This document shows positions 17,566 to 26,685 of a stretch of DNA of 64,000 nucleotides, in pieces. Position 1 is the first letter of the stretch, and every line of letters starts with the position of its first letter. The DNA is from a gamma proteobacterium symbiont of Taylorina sp. (lineage in GTDB: Bacteria > Pseudomonadota > Gammaproteobacteria > GRL18): NCBI GenBank assembly GCA_025655455.1, contig JAHXIV010000037.1, positions 62,001-126,000 of the forward strand, read 5' to 3'. Made by a program: the position numbers and the translations under genes. Below the pieces are notes generated by a model. It saw nothing but the letters and a program-made list of their open reading frames with translations, did no database searches and was not told where the DNA came from.

Positions 17566-20500
17566 TCAATCACCAATCTTAAAGCCTATCATGCAAACAT
17601 CATCACGGCGTCTTTCGTCAGCTTGGTATTCCATCAAGGCTTTAAGCACTTGCTCGCGCTGTTCTGCTAATGGTAAGTCCTGCACCTGACAGAGTAGCTC
17701 CTTGAAGCGGCGCTTGCCAAAACTGCGCCGTTTTTCACCGCCGATCTGGTCAATCAAACCATCAGAGGTCATATAGAAGTGTCCTGAATCTTCGAGTTCA
17801 AGCTCATGAACAGTAAAGGTAATATCTCGCGCAATACCCCGGTAACCAATTCCTTTCTTGTCCCCTTTAATTTCAGTAGCAATACCGTCAACAACATGAA
17901 AAAGGGAAAAACGTGCACCTGAAAAAATCATCTTTTTCTTGTTAGGATGAATATAACAGACGCCTAGCTCAAGGCCGTCATCAGATTCCCCCTCCTGTAA
18001 ATGCTGATTCAGTTCCTGTTGAATCAGTTGATGACTACGCTGAAGCAAGGCTTTGGTATCACCCGGCATGGTTTCCATGGTTACCATGTCAAGGGCTCCG
18101 TTTGCGATCAGGGTCATAAAGGCGCCGGGTACGCCATGTCCAGTACAGTCACCCAGAGCCAGGAGCTTCCCTAAGCCCCAGGGTTTGCACCAATACATAT
18201 CACCACCTACCTGGTCACGAGGCTCCCAAATAATAAAATATTGTGAGGTGATTGTCTCAAGGCAGTTTTTGGGGGGAAGGATCGAGTGTTGGATGTGCGT
18301 TGCATAGTTAATGGAACCGGAAATCACTTCCAGGGCTTCATCACGTTCCTTCTGTGTCGCAAGCCGTTTGGAAATGTCATTGAAGGAAATAACGGCACCT
18401 ACCAGTTTCTCATCCTTGATGATGGGTGTGCTGTTATATTCGACTGGGAAAAAAGTACCATCCTTGCGCCAAAGAACCTCATCATCGATACGGTAGGATT
18501 TGCCCTCGGTAAAGGATTTGTACATCCAGCATTGCTGGACGGGATACTCAGAACCATTCGCACGAGAATAATGAAAAAGTGCATGGGCCTTATTACCCAG
18601 GAGCTCTTCTTCTGTGTAGCCGAGCTGGGCTGAACACAGTGGGTTGGCAAAGACAATAACCCCATTTGTATCAACCCCGAATACACCTTCTCCCACTGAA
18701 GTCAGTAATAAGCGTGTTTTTTCTTCTGATGCAATAATAGTTTTGGTTTTTTCAAGTACTTGTTTTTCTAAATTATCCGAGAGAGTTTCAAATGCTTTTT
18801 TATCCGTTATATCCTGCCTGATAGCACTATAAGCTGTTATTTTTCCATTACTATTGGTTTCAGGAGTAATAACAGCATTAACCCAATAAAAACCGCCATT
18901 CTTTTTGCGATTTTTAATTTCACCAGACCATATTTTATTACTGCTAATAGTATCCCATAAGTCTTTAAAAAGTTCCTTAGGCATATCGGGATGGTTCACA
19001 ATAGCATGTGTATTTCCAACCAGTTCTTCAGCTGTATATCCACTGATTTCACAAAAAGCTGCACTGGCATAAGTAATCACGCCATTTGTATCCGTTTTAC
19101 TGGCAATCACATTGATATCAAAAACGGATAATAATTTTTCCAGAACCTCTTTTTGAGTTTCAATAGCCTGGGTTTTTACCTCAACCATTAAATTTAATTT
19201 TCTATTCCAGAAAACAAATAAAAATATCAATAAAATTAAAGCAATCGCCACTTGATATAAAAGCGAATAATCTATTTTAGTCGTGACTCTAGTTGTAGTC
19301 CACTTGTCATAAATTTCAGACATTTCCATGTCACTGATAGCGGCTATGGATTTATTGATGATAGAAAGTGCTTCACCAGGCCAATCATTTCGTACAGCAA
19401 TATTTAAATCCAGTTTATATTTTGTTTTATAAGCCAGGCCAAGTGACTTATATTCTTCTCTTTCAGTAAAATATTTAGCGGTGACTGTGTTGACCAAAAA
19501 AACATCAATTTCATTGGATAATAATTTTTTAAAACCTTCTTCTGTACCCTCTAATAAAACCAGTGGCAATTTAGGACGCTCTTCTTTAATAATACCGTGA
19601 ATGGTGTAACCACCAACCACCGCTATTTTTTTATCTTTTAAGGCCTTAAAACCATCTAAATAATTTTCTTTTTGCCTGCTGACAAACACATAGGCTGTTG
19701 AAAAAATATTTTTATCAGAGAAATTCATATAGTGCTTTCTTTCCTCTGTTATTCCAACGCCGCTATACATATCAGCACTACGATTTTTTGCCTGCTTAAT
19801 TGCTTCTGCCCATGTCTTTGATTGAATAGGAATAAGATTGATGCCACTTTTAATTTTAATCAGTTTTAAAATATCGGCAATAATCCCCGCATGTTTATCG
19901 ACATCATTAGTCCATTCAAAGGGAGCCCAGTCAGGATCATAGACATAACGAACTGGAATATTCTTATTCAGCCATTGTTGTTCTTTATTGCTTAAAGTTA
20001 ATTGTTCAGTTTGTGTTTGATAAATGAGCCCGTCTAAATTCTGATTACCCTTTGCCAACCCCAATAATCGATAAAGCTGTATATTTTCACCGACATTTTT
20101 TGGATTAATATTTCCGAGAGGAACATTTTTTTGATCGACTAATGCCACAATGGTTTTTCCCTCAAAACGTAAAGCCTCTTTGCTTCTATTTTGAGTATTG
20201 TATTGATTAATAATAACATCGACTGTTTCATCTAAATGCTGCAGAGCATATTCCCATCCCTGCAATGATGCCTGACGAAATTTTCTGACAATTTCCGGAT
20301 GCTTTTCAAGCATAGTCTGGGAAGTAAATAAAATATCGCTATACAAATCAAAACCAAAATCTCTGGGATTAAATATGGTATAGTCAATATTTGCCTGCCT
20401 TAATGTATACGGTTCATTCGACATATAGGCAATTATCGCATCTGTTTTATCATGGATTAAATCATTCACGTCAAAGGAATGCTGCTGACGTATAAACATG

Positions 20501-20952
20501 TCTGATCGAACACCGGCAGAAATCATCATGGAATGAATGGAAGCCAGTCCGGTTTCATCGTCAGTCAGCATGATACGTTTACCTTCCAGATCACTGAGCT
20601 GTTTGATATCATCACGCTTTTTTGCGAGTAAAATCTCAGGAGCATGTTGAAAAATTGCTGCCAGCATAACAACAGGTTTACCTTCTAAGCGATCTAATAA
20701 TAAAGAAGAACGTCCCACCGCAAAGTCAGCTTGGCCAGAAATAACATCATCAACATTATTCATGCCAGACTGATATTCTTTAATATCAACCTCTAAACCA
20801 AGGTCATTATAAAATCCCTTTTCTTTTGCCATATAATAACCGGCAAACTGAAATTGATTTTTCCAGACTAGCTGTAAGTTTATTTTTTCACTGGCAAAAC
20901 TTTGCTGTGTAAAAATAAAATGACATAAAAAAATAACAAATAACTTAAACAT
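17566..20952 (-). CDS. Sensor phosphatase: NMT1, SBP_bac_3, PAS-PAS, SpoIIE
   Basis: About 1128 residues. The ATG at 20952 (MFKLFVIFLCHFIF) is chosen because it opens a proper signal peptide and has GGA 7 bases upstream; an in-frame ATG at 20994 is less likely. Counting from 20994: NMT1-like domain 35-330 (LQLVWKNQFQFAGYYMA), SBP_bac_3 domain 345-575 (VRYVYDPDWAPFEWTND), one membrane segment near 581-605, PAS domains at 621-731 and 751-875, and SpoIIE/PP2C at about 915-1142 (VGGD, DCTGHG, MTSDGLIDQ, RRDDVC). The phosphatase domain is clearly more divergent than the other three in the island (Tyr-Trp-Cys-Lys after VGGDM), so it may have another target. It sits just upstream of the hemerythrin operon. 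Confidence 0.85.
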   Translation of the reverse strand: MFKLFVIFLCHFIFTQQSFASEKINLQLVWKNQFQFAGYYMAKEKGFYNDLGLEVDIKEYQSGMNNVDDVISGQADFAVGRSSLLLDRLEGKPVVMLAAIFQHAPEILLAKKRDDIKQLSDLEGKRIMLTDDETGLASIHSMMISAGVRSDMFIRQQHSFDVNDLIHDKTDAIIAYMSNEPYTLRQANIDYTIFNPRDFGFDLYSDILFTSQTMLEKHPEIVRKFRQASLQGWEYALQHLDETVDVIINQYNTQNRSKEALRFEGKTIVALVDQKNVPLGNINPKNVGENIQLYRLLGLAKGNQNLDGLIYQTQTEQLTLSNKEQQWLNKNIPVRYVYDPDWAPFEWTNDVDKHAGIIADILKLIKIKSGINLIPIQSKTWAEAIKQAKNRSADMYSGVGITEERKHYMNFSDKNIFSTAYVFVSRQKENYLDGFKALKDKKIAVVGGYTIHGIIKEERPKLPLVLLEGTEEGFKKLLSNEIDVFLVNTVTAKYFTEREEYKSLGLAYKTKYKLDLNIAVRNDWPGEALSIINKSIAAISDMEMSEIYDKWTTTRVTTKIDYSLLYQVAIALILLIFLFVFWNRKLNLMVEVKTQAIETQKEVLEKLLSVFDINVIASKTDTNGVITYASAAFCEISGYTAEELVGNTHAIVNHPDMPKELFKDLWDTISSNKIWSGEIKNRKKNGGFYWVNAVITPETNSNGKITAYSAIRQDITDKKAFETLSDNLEKQVLEKTKTIIASEEKTRLLLTSVGEGVFGVDTNGVIVFANPLCSAQLGYTEEELLGNKAHALFHYSRANGSEYPVQQCWMYKSFTEGKSYRIDDEVLWRKDGTFFPVEYNSTPIIKDEKLVGAVISFNDISKRLATQKERDEALEVISGSINYATHIQHSILPPKNCLETITSQYFIIWEPRDQVGGDMYWCKPWGLGKLLALGDCTGHGVPGAFMTLIANGALDMVTMETMPGDTKALLQRSHQLIQQELNQHLQEGESDDGLELGVCYIHPNKKKMIFSGARFSLFHVVDGIATEIKGDKKGIGYRGIARDITFTVHELELEDSGHFYMTSDGLIDQIGGEKRRSFGKRRFKELLCQVQDLPLAEQREQVLKALMEYQADERRRDDVCMIGFKIGD

Positions 20953-21117
20953 TATTAGTCCATTTGTAATTAACCTAGATAACGCAGTAGCCATCTACTA
21001 CAACGCCCAAAAGCACTGTACCTAAAGGATTTTCTAAATATTTTAGCTTCACCCGTAGAGTGACTACGAATAAAGGTAAAATCTAAAACCATTAAATTCC
21101 TCACATTCGATACTCAA

Positions 21118-24100
21118 TCAAATTTTTAGGCCAACAACAGTGACATCATCATTTCGTTCCTCACCTTTTTCATACTTTTGTAATTCATACAGCAGAAATT
21201 CCTGTTGATCAGCAAAGGATTCACCTGCATTTTCAAGGATTAATTTAGTAAAGCGTTTCTTGCCAAAAGGAAAGCCTTTATCGCCTCCATTTTGATCCAG
21301 GTAACCATCGGTGGTTATATAAATTTGTGTGGGAGAACTCACATCAATGGTGTGATCAGTAAACTCATAGTTAGCATCTGATTTTTTATAACCAATAGAA
21401 TGTCTATCACCTTTAATTGTTTTTAATTCATTATGTTGAATCAGAAATAATGGGGTATTCGCTCCGGCAAAGCGAATAACTTTTTCTTTTTCATTATAAT
21501 ACAGGATGCCCCCATCAAATCCGGCATTGGAGATAGAATCAACATCTTCCTGTTGCAGAAGGTGTTTAATGCTTTTATTAAAAATACTCAGAATGTTTGC
21601 CGGACTAATCATTTTGTCCTTGTGAAGATTAGCAGTGAGTTGACGCTCAACCGCTTTAACCAGCATAGTCACAAAGGCTCCGGGCACTCCATGACCAGTA
21701 CAATCAATAACCATAATAATCACTTCATTTTTGCTTAATTCTTCTACCAGATAAATATCTCCGCCAACGATATCTTTAGGATGCCATATGGCGAAAAAAT
21801 CCTGGAAATATTTTTGAAAAATATTGTTATCTGGAATTAATGCCCCCTGAATCAGAGCTGCATATTCTATTGAGTCACGAGTATGTTTATGAATTTCCTG
21901 AATCTCCAGCTGCTGTTTAAGCAATAAATTATGTGCATTTTTACGTTCAGTAATATCACTAAAGGTAACCACTGAGCCGGAAATTATATTTTCTCTAATA
22001 ACCGGGCGTGCCTTATATTCGACAGGAAAACTACTGCCATCTTTTCGCCATAATATTTCATCATCAATCTGGCTGACTTTTCCCTCACTATATGCATGGA
22101 ACATAGGGCATTGTTCAACTGGATAATTAGAGCCATCAATACGAGTATGATGGATAATAGCATGGATTTTTTGTCCCAGAATTTCATTTTCATTATATTG
22201 CAGCATTTCCAGGGCAGCAGGATTAATAAAATTTACCAGACCATCACTACCTACACCAAAGATACCCTCTCCAACAGAGGTGAGTAATAAACGTGTTTTT
22301 TCCTCTGACAGCACTTGTAAATCCAATGCAGTTTCAGCTACTTGTTTTTGTTTATTCAATGCTTCTGTGCGTTGTTCGACTTTCTCTTCCAGGGAATCAA
22401 GTAAATCCCTTAATTCAACAGTTCTAAGGTTTACCAGTTTCTTCAATTTTTGATTGTTATAAATAACAAAAAGTAACACAATAATAATCACACCAACTAT
22501 TTGAAAAATCAGAGTCCAGTTGGTTTGTTTGATTACTTTTACACTAGCCCATTTATCATGAACCACATCAAAAGTTGATTTTGGTATGCTTTTTAAACTT
22601 TTATTTAAAATTTCTAATAAATTTTTATCATCTTTTCTTACCGCTATACTAAGATTATATTTCATCTTTGTATAACCTGCGACTTGAAGGTTTTTTAGTC
22701 CATATTTACTTTTATAATATGAAAATACAGGTATGGTGGCAATTGTAAAATAGACTTTTTTATCTATGACATCCTGTAAAGCCCCATGATGCCCATCTGA
22801 TTCATAAATCTTAATATAGGGATATTTCTTTTTCAGCTTGCTTATTAGTCCTGAACCTTTTTTCCTTGACATGGTTTTACTGGTAATCGATTCGAGGCTG
22901 CTCACCAGAGGTTTATCAGCGGTAGTTATAATTACTAAATCATATTTTAAATAAGGAAGTGTGAAGTTAGCAAACTCCTCTCTCTTTGTTGTTTTAATCG
23001 CGCTAGGTAAAATATCACATTTTTTTTCTTGTAAAAATTGTTGTGACTCTGTCCAGGAGGATGTTTTTATAAAATGGTATTTTATTCCTAACTTTTCTTG
23101 TATAATTTTTAGAATATCAATAGAGATGCCTTTTTCAACGCCATTTTCTCTGAACTCTATGGGATCCCAGTTTGGATTAATACAAATATTGATTATTTTT
23201 TTCTTCTTTAAATAGTTGAGCTGATGTAATGAAAGTTCATTAATATTATCTGACTTTTTAACTCCCCAGTTTTTATCGCGCAAAATTGAGAACTCTTTTT
23301 TAGGAATAATCTTAAACGCTTTATTAAGAATAGAAGATAGTTCAGGATATTTATGATGGACGCCAATGGCTGACTCATTAAAGCGAGTATATATCTCCTT
23401 AACAATTTTTAAATTATAAGTTTCCAGTTTATCTTTATTAATAAAATCAGCAATTAAGGCACTGGCCTCATTTGAAGAGGAAAGGCTTCTATACATATCA
23501 TCAATAGAGGCTTTATCTATGATTTTTGCTTTGGGTGATTTAGATCCCATTATGTTATGAGTAATAGAACCTTTTTTTAAATAGGCTGTTTTGTCTGCTA
23601 AATCATCCAGAGATTTAATAGTAGAATTATCTCTTCGTGTGACTAAATAGGAAGGTGTAAAGTTATAGGCAGGAGTATAATAAAAATATCTTGTTTCCCT
23701 TTCTTTACTCCAACCTAGTCCCATAATGCCATGCAACTCATCACCCTTGGTTGCTCTGGAAAACCCCTCAGCCCATGCAGAGTACTTAACAGGAACAAGA
23801 TTGGCTCCGCTGTATTTATTAATCAGTTTTAAAACTTCAGTATGTAAGCTAATCCCATTGTCATCATGAGGCCAATAGTCCATCATACCTATTTTTGCGA
23901 AACTGTTTTTCTCAAGCCACTGTTTTTCCTCTTTAGTCAGTTGGATTTTAAGTTCATTTTTAAAATAAAGAACTATTTTACCAATGCGCTCATTGTTGAA
24001 TGTTATGTCTGATGAAATATTGTCCAGTCGTTTCAATTCTTCCGGAATAGGCTGATTAAATACTGATTGACTTCCATCTTTATAAAAGGTGATAAAAATC

Positions 24101-24324
24101 TCATTGTCTATATTTTCAATTATTTTTAAGGCTCTGATGTGTTTGTGGATTTTTAAGGAAGGTTTCAGCACAACTAAAAGTTGTTCTTCATCTACTTCAT
24201 AAAGATATTTGGCACTTAAATTAGCAAAAAAATTTAAATCATTTTTAATCTCTTGATTAATACTATTTGCATTTACTGCTGTTATGCTTATTAGAAAAAA
24301 TAAAGCGATTAATATTCGTTTCAA
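21118..24324 (-). CDS. Sensor phosphatase: two SBP_bac_3, PAS, SpoIIE
   Basis: 1068 residues. Signal peptide 1-19, a small unassigned periplasmic region 20-125, SBP_bac_3 domains at about 131-355 and 375-600 (NICINPNWDPIEFRENG), a membrane segment near 605-625, coiled coil, PAS 671-788, and SpoIIE/PP2C 840-1068 with full metal motifs (VGGD, DCTGHG, TTDGYLDQ, RNDDVT). There is no NMT1 domain. The PAS-SpoIIE half is almost the same as in the 9119-14866 gene at both protein and DNA level. Its start codon overlaps the stop of the upstream binding-protein gene by 4 bp (ATGA), so the two are translationally coupled. Confidence 0.85.
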   Translation of the reverse strand: MKRILIALFFLISITAVNANSINQEIKNDLNFFANLSAKYLYEVDEEQLLVVLKPSLKIHKHIRALKIIENIDNEIFITFYKDGSQSVFNQPIPEELKRLDNISSDITFNNERIGKIVLYFKNELKIQLTKEEKQWLEKNSFAKIGMMDYWPHDDNGISLHTEVLKLINKYSGANLVPVKYSAWAEGFSRATKGDELHGIMGLGWSKERETRYFYYTPAYNFTPSYLVTRRDNSTIKSLDDLADKTAYLKKGSITHNIMGSKSPKAKIIDKASIDDMYRSLSSSNEASALIADFINKDKLETYNLKIVKEIYTRFNESAIGVHHKYPELSSILNKAFKIIPKKEFSILRDKNWGVKKSDNINELSLHQLNYLKKKKIINICINPNWDPIEFRENGVEKGISIDILKIIQEKLGIKYHFIKTSSWTESQQFLQEKKCDILPSAIKTTKREEFANFTLPYLKYDLVIITTADKPLVSSLESITSKTMSRKKGSGLISKLKKKYPYIKIYESDGHHGALQDVIDKKVYFTIATIPVFSYYKSKYGLKNLQVAGYTKMKYNLSIAVRKDDKNLLEILNKSLKSIPKSTFDVVHDKWASVKVIKQTNWTLIFQIVGVIIIVLLFVIYNNQKLKKLVNLRTVELRDLLDSLEEKVEQRTEALNKQKQVAETALDLQVLSEEKTRLLLTSVGEGIFGVGSDGLVNFINPAALEMLQYNENEILGQKIHAIIHHTRIDGSNYPVEQCPMFHAYSEGKVSQIDDEILWRKDGSSFPVEYKARPVIRENIISGSVVTFSDITERKNAHNLLLKQQLEIQEIHKHTRDSIEYAALIQGALIPDNNIFQKYFQDFFAIWHPKDIVGGDIYLVEELSKNEVIIMVIDCTGHGVPGAFVTMLVKAVERQLTANLHKDKMISPANILSIFNKSIKHLLQQEDVDSISNAGFDGGILYYNEKEKVIRFAGANTPLFLIQHNELKTIKGDRHSIGYKKSDANYEFTDHTIDVSSPTQIYITTDGYLDQNGGDKGFPFGKKRFTKLILENAGESFADQQEFLLYELQKYEKGEERNDDVTVVGLKI

Positions 24325-25043
24325 TTTATATACTCATTTAAATTTATTATAATTTCACTATCTACACGTTTTGAACAGATAAGATATCGATTATTTCCCT
24401 GTGGCATATTTGATATAACTATAAATTTTAACCTGTCCTTATATTTATGCACTGCCAAAAGTTCAATGGCTTCTTCATAAGAGATAAACATAAAGTCAGC
24501 TCTTTTTTTAGCAATCATAGAGAGCATATTCTTATTTGTGGCTTTTGTTTTTTTTACATTGCTATTGCTTAGTTTTGTATCTAAAAAATTACCATATGAA
24601 TAAGAATCTTTAACAAGAATTGAAATTCTGTTTTTTTTCAATAAATTATCAATTGAAATGCCCTCTGTTATCTCTGTTTTCTTAAGTGCAATTATCCCCA
24701 TTGATTTATCTTGATATAAGGGGTTAGAATATTTTGCAAATTGTTCTCGCTCAGGGTTTTTAAACCAGCCGACAGCACACAGCGCTTTTTTATTAGCTTT
24801 TATTTCTAATAAATGTCTTTTTGAGGGTTTGTTTTTTAATTGATAATTGATTTTTGAATTATCAAGAGCCTCAATTAACGGACTTGCAACTAATCCTGTT
24901 ATTGAATTTTGAGCTTCTATGACATATGGTTCTCTTGGTTCATAAACTATTTCTAGAATATCCTCTGACGCAAAACTGTTAAGACTAAATAGACTAAAGG
25001 TGATGGTTTTTATTAATAGGTTACTTGTGGGTTTCAATATCAA
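24321..25043 (-). CDS. Stand-alone periplasmic SBP_bac_3-like protein
   Basis: 240 residues with a signal peptide (about 1-25, ending LNSFAS) and one binding-protein fold: LEIVYEPREPYVIEAQNSITG at the start, then CAVGWFKNPERE..FAKYSNPLYQDK in the hinge region. No transporter genes are near. The 4-bp overlap with the downstream sensor phosphatase suggests it delivers or competes for a ligand of that sensor rather than feeding uptake. The ligand is unknown. Confidence 0.75.
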   Translation of the reverse strand: MILKPTSNLLIKTITFSLFSLNSFASEDILEIVYEPREPYVIEAQNSITGLVASPLIEALDNSKINYQLKNKPSKRHLLEIKANKKALCAVGWFKNPEREQFAKYSNPLYQDKSMGIIALKKTEITEGISIDNLLKKNRISILVKDSYSYGNFLDTKLSNSNVKKTKATNKNMLSMIAKKRADFMFISYEEAIELLAVHKYKDRLKFIVISNMPQGNNRYLICSKRVDSEIIINLNEYIN

Positions 25044-25229
25044 ATCCTTTATTACTTATTTTTATTTTAGCATTAATTATATAAGATTAACAAAAGGATA
25101 AATTATTTTGAAATGGCTGTTTCTGTACTTTATACAAAAAGTTTTTAGCCGTCATATCGGGATTCCTGAAAACATAAACGAATTGTTATAAGATGGTCGC
25201 TGATTATCAACCCTGAGGAAAAACAGAAC

Positions 25230-25487
25230 ATGACAAAAAAAGCCAGCGATATAATAGTCAAGGGGAATGAGCTGATTGCCTATATCAAAAGCATGATTGA
25301 GAAAGGCAATATACGCCGGCTTATTATAAAAAAAACCAGTGGAAAAAAAGTACTGGAGATCCCACTTACTGCTGGAGTGGGTATAGGAAGTCTATTATTT
25401 ATTCTGGCTCCTGTACTTGTTGTCATCAGCTCAGTAGCTGCCTGGTTTGCTGAATTCAGGGTTGAGATTATTCATGCTGATGAATAA
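25230..25487 (+). CDS. DUF4342 membrane-associated protein
   Basis: 85 residues. Matches the DUF4342 pattern: an N-terminal helix (VKGNELIAYIKSMIEKGNIRR), a strand pair (LIIKKTSGKKVLEIPLT) and a hydrophobic AGVGIGSLLFILAPVLVVISSVAAW membrane segment. A ribosome site GAGG lies 10 bp before the ATG. Function of the family is unknown; members often have a UBA-like N-terminus. It is a single gene, divergent from the signalling island. Confidence 0.7.
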   Translation: MTKKASDIIVKGNELIAYIKSMIEKGNIRRLIIKKTSGKKVLEIPLTAGVGIGSLLFILAPVLVVISSVAAWFAEFRVEIIHADE

Positions 25488-25525
25488 ATAAAGGAACACC
25501 CATACAGCCACTAATCAAATAGCAA

Positions 25526-25753
25526 TCACCGAGTTCTTCTCAGTAGAATGCCAGTATCAGAGAATGCAGGTTCAGCCTTATCATCAACAGAATGGGAGGT
25601 ATAACCATCTGTTGTGGGAGAAGGAATTAAATCCCACAAGGTAGACCATAAAGCATTCCATGGTAAAGTGGATGAAGCCATAAATCGATAAAATAATGCT
25701 CTGTTCAGGACAAAACCAAAAAGGGTGACTAATGAACGAAATAAATTGGCTTG
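25526..25753 (-). pseudogene. DDE transposase N-terminal remnant
   Basis: 76 open codons with no start, reading ANLFRSLVTLFGFVLNRALF, then a WNALWSTLWDLIPSPTTDG segment. This resembles the N-terminal part of IS701-like DDE transposases (W..LW..LIP.PTTDGR.LLALDD). After TDG the frame diverges from the family and ends at 25526. Only a short dead fragment remains in the gap between the DUF4342 and HAD genes. Confidence 0.45.
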
Positions 25754-25852
25754 TTAATAGCAAAAAATCAATATTGAATTCTCTAATATATGCCAATCCT
25801 TTATATTTTCGTGACCTCCTCAAATTTCCAGGAAACTTCAGTTTAAAATCTC

Positions 25853-26659
25853 ATGCCTATAAATAATAGCTCATTACCTTTTAGTGCAATTTTACTTGAT
25901 ATGGATGGAGTGCTGTTCCATGGTATGAATCCGATTGATGGTGCAATGGATTTTATGCAAAGTATTGAACATATTCCTCACATCTTTATCACCAATAATC
26001 CCATCAGATTGCCTGAGTCAATGGCTGATAAAATGGCTGAAATTGGATTTAAACGACCTGAAGAAAAGCACATTATTACTGCAGGTGAAGCAACAGCAGT
26101 TTGGCTTTCTCAGCAAAAGCCTGAATTTCACTTCTATGCTATTGGTGCTGAAGGTTTACATAAGAGTTTGCAGAAATATGGTTATGAGGACAAGGATAAT
26201 GCGGATTATGTCGTCATTGGTGAAGGTGAAGGGATTGATTATGCATCAATAACCACAGGAATTAATTTAATTCTCAAACAAGGGGCTCAATTAATCAGCA
26301 CCAATCCTGATATCAGCGTCGATGCTTTTTATCGTGGTAAACGTGCAATTATGCCCGGCGGTGGTGCTTTGGCAGCGCCATTCATTGTCGCTACTGGACA
26401 ACAAGCTGTCACTATTGGAAAACCGAAACCTTTATTGTATGAAATCGCATTACAGGAATTAAATGTGCAGGCTAATGACTGCCTGATGATTGGTGACCGG
26501 CCTGATACAGATATACTGGGTGCTCAACAACTTGGCATACAAACCGCTTTAGTCCGAACGGGTCGCTTTGCAGCGGGGGAAAATTTACCCGACGGTATGT
26601 CAGCACCGAACTGGGATGTAGAAAATCTGATGCAATTAAAAAAGTTACTTGGTCTGTAG
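25853..26659 (+). CDS. HAD-IIA family phosphatase (NagD-like)
   Basis: 268 residues with all HAD motifs: LLDMDGVLFHG (motif I nucleophile and acid/base Asp), FITNNP (motif II), GKPKPLLYEIAL (motif III Lys) and MIGDRPDTDILGA (motif IV acidic pair). The large cap between motifs II and III places it in subclass IIA with NagD, AraL and phosphoglycolate/4-nitrophenyl phosphatases. Likely a cytosolic sugar- or nucleotide-phosphate phosphatase; the substrate cannot be read from sequence. Convergent with panC. Confidence 0.85.
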   Translation: MPINNSSLPFSAILLDMDGVLFHGMNPIDGAMDFMQSIEHIPHIFITNNPIRLPESMADKMAEIGFKRPEEKHIITAGEATAVWLSQQKPEFHFYAIGAEGLHKSLQKYGYEDKDNADYVVIGEGEGIDYASITTGINLILKQGAQLISTNPDISVDAFYRGKRAIMPGGGALAAPFIVATGQQAVTIGKPKPLLYEIALQELNVQANDCLMIGDRPDTDILGAQQLGIQTALVRTGRFAAGENLPDGMSAPNWDVENLMQLKKLLGL

Positions 26660-26680
26660 CCTTTAGCCAAACTTGAAGGT
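26656..26680 (+). repeat. Short copy of the AGCCTTCAGCCAAACTTGAA repeat at a stop codon
   Basis: The TAG stop of the HAD gene is the first part of TAGCCTTTAGCCAAACTTGAA. The same word is found at 34211, 40631 (minus strand), 56009 and in part at 61820. Confidence 0.6.
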
Positions 26681-26685
26681 TAATT

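Noticed and set aside
17566-20952. Possible thiamine-precursor or nitrate/sulfonate ABC transporter, from the NMT1 domain
   Set aside because: No permease or ATPase genes are nearby, and the domain is fused to PAS and phosphatase domains. It is a sensor.
20970-21092. 40-codon minus-strand frame (MVLDFTFIRSHSTGEAK...) with protein-like composition
   Set aside because: It overlaps the start region of the 17566-20952 gene in another frame, has no clear ribosome site, and I recognise no family. It may be debris of an older gene.
25584-25823. 79-codon minus-strand frame between the DUF4342 and HAD genes
   Set aside because: It overlaps, in another frame, a region whose content matches a transposase N-terminus (25526-25753). 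It is therefore a shadow.
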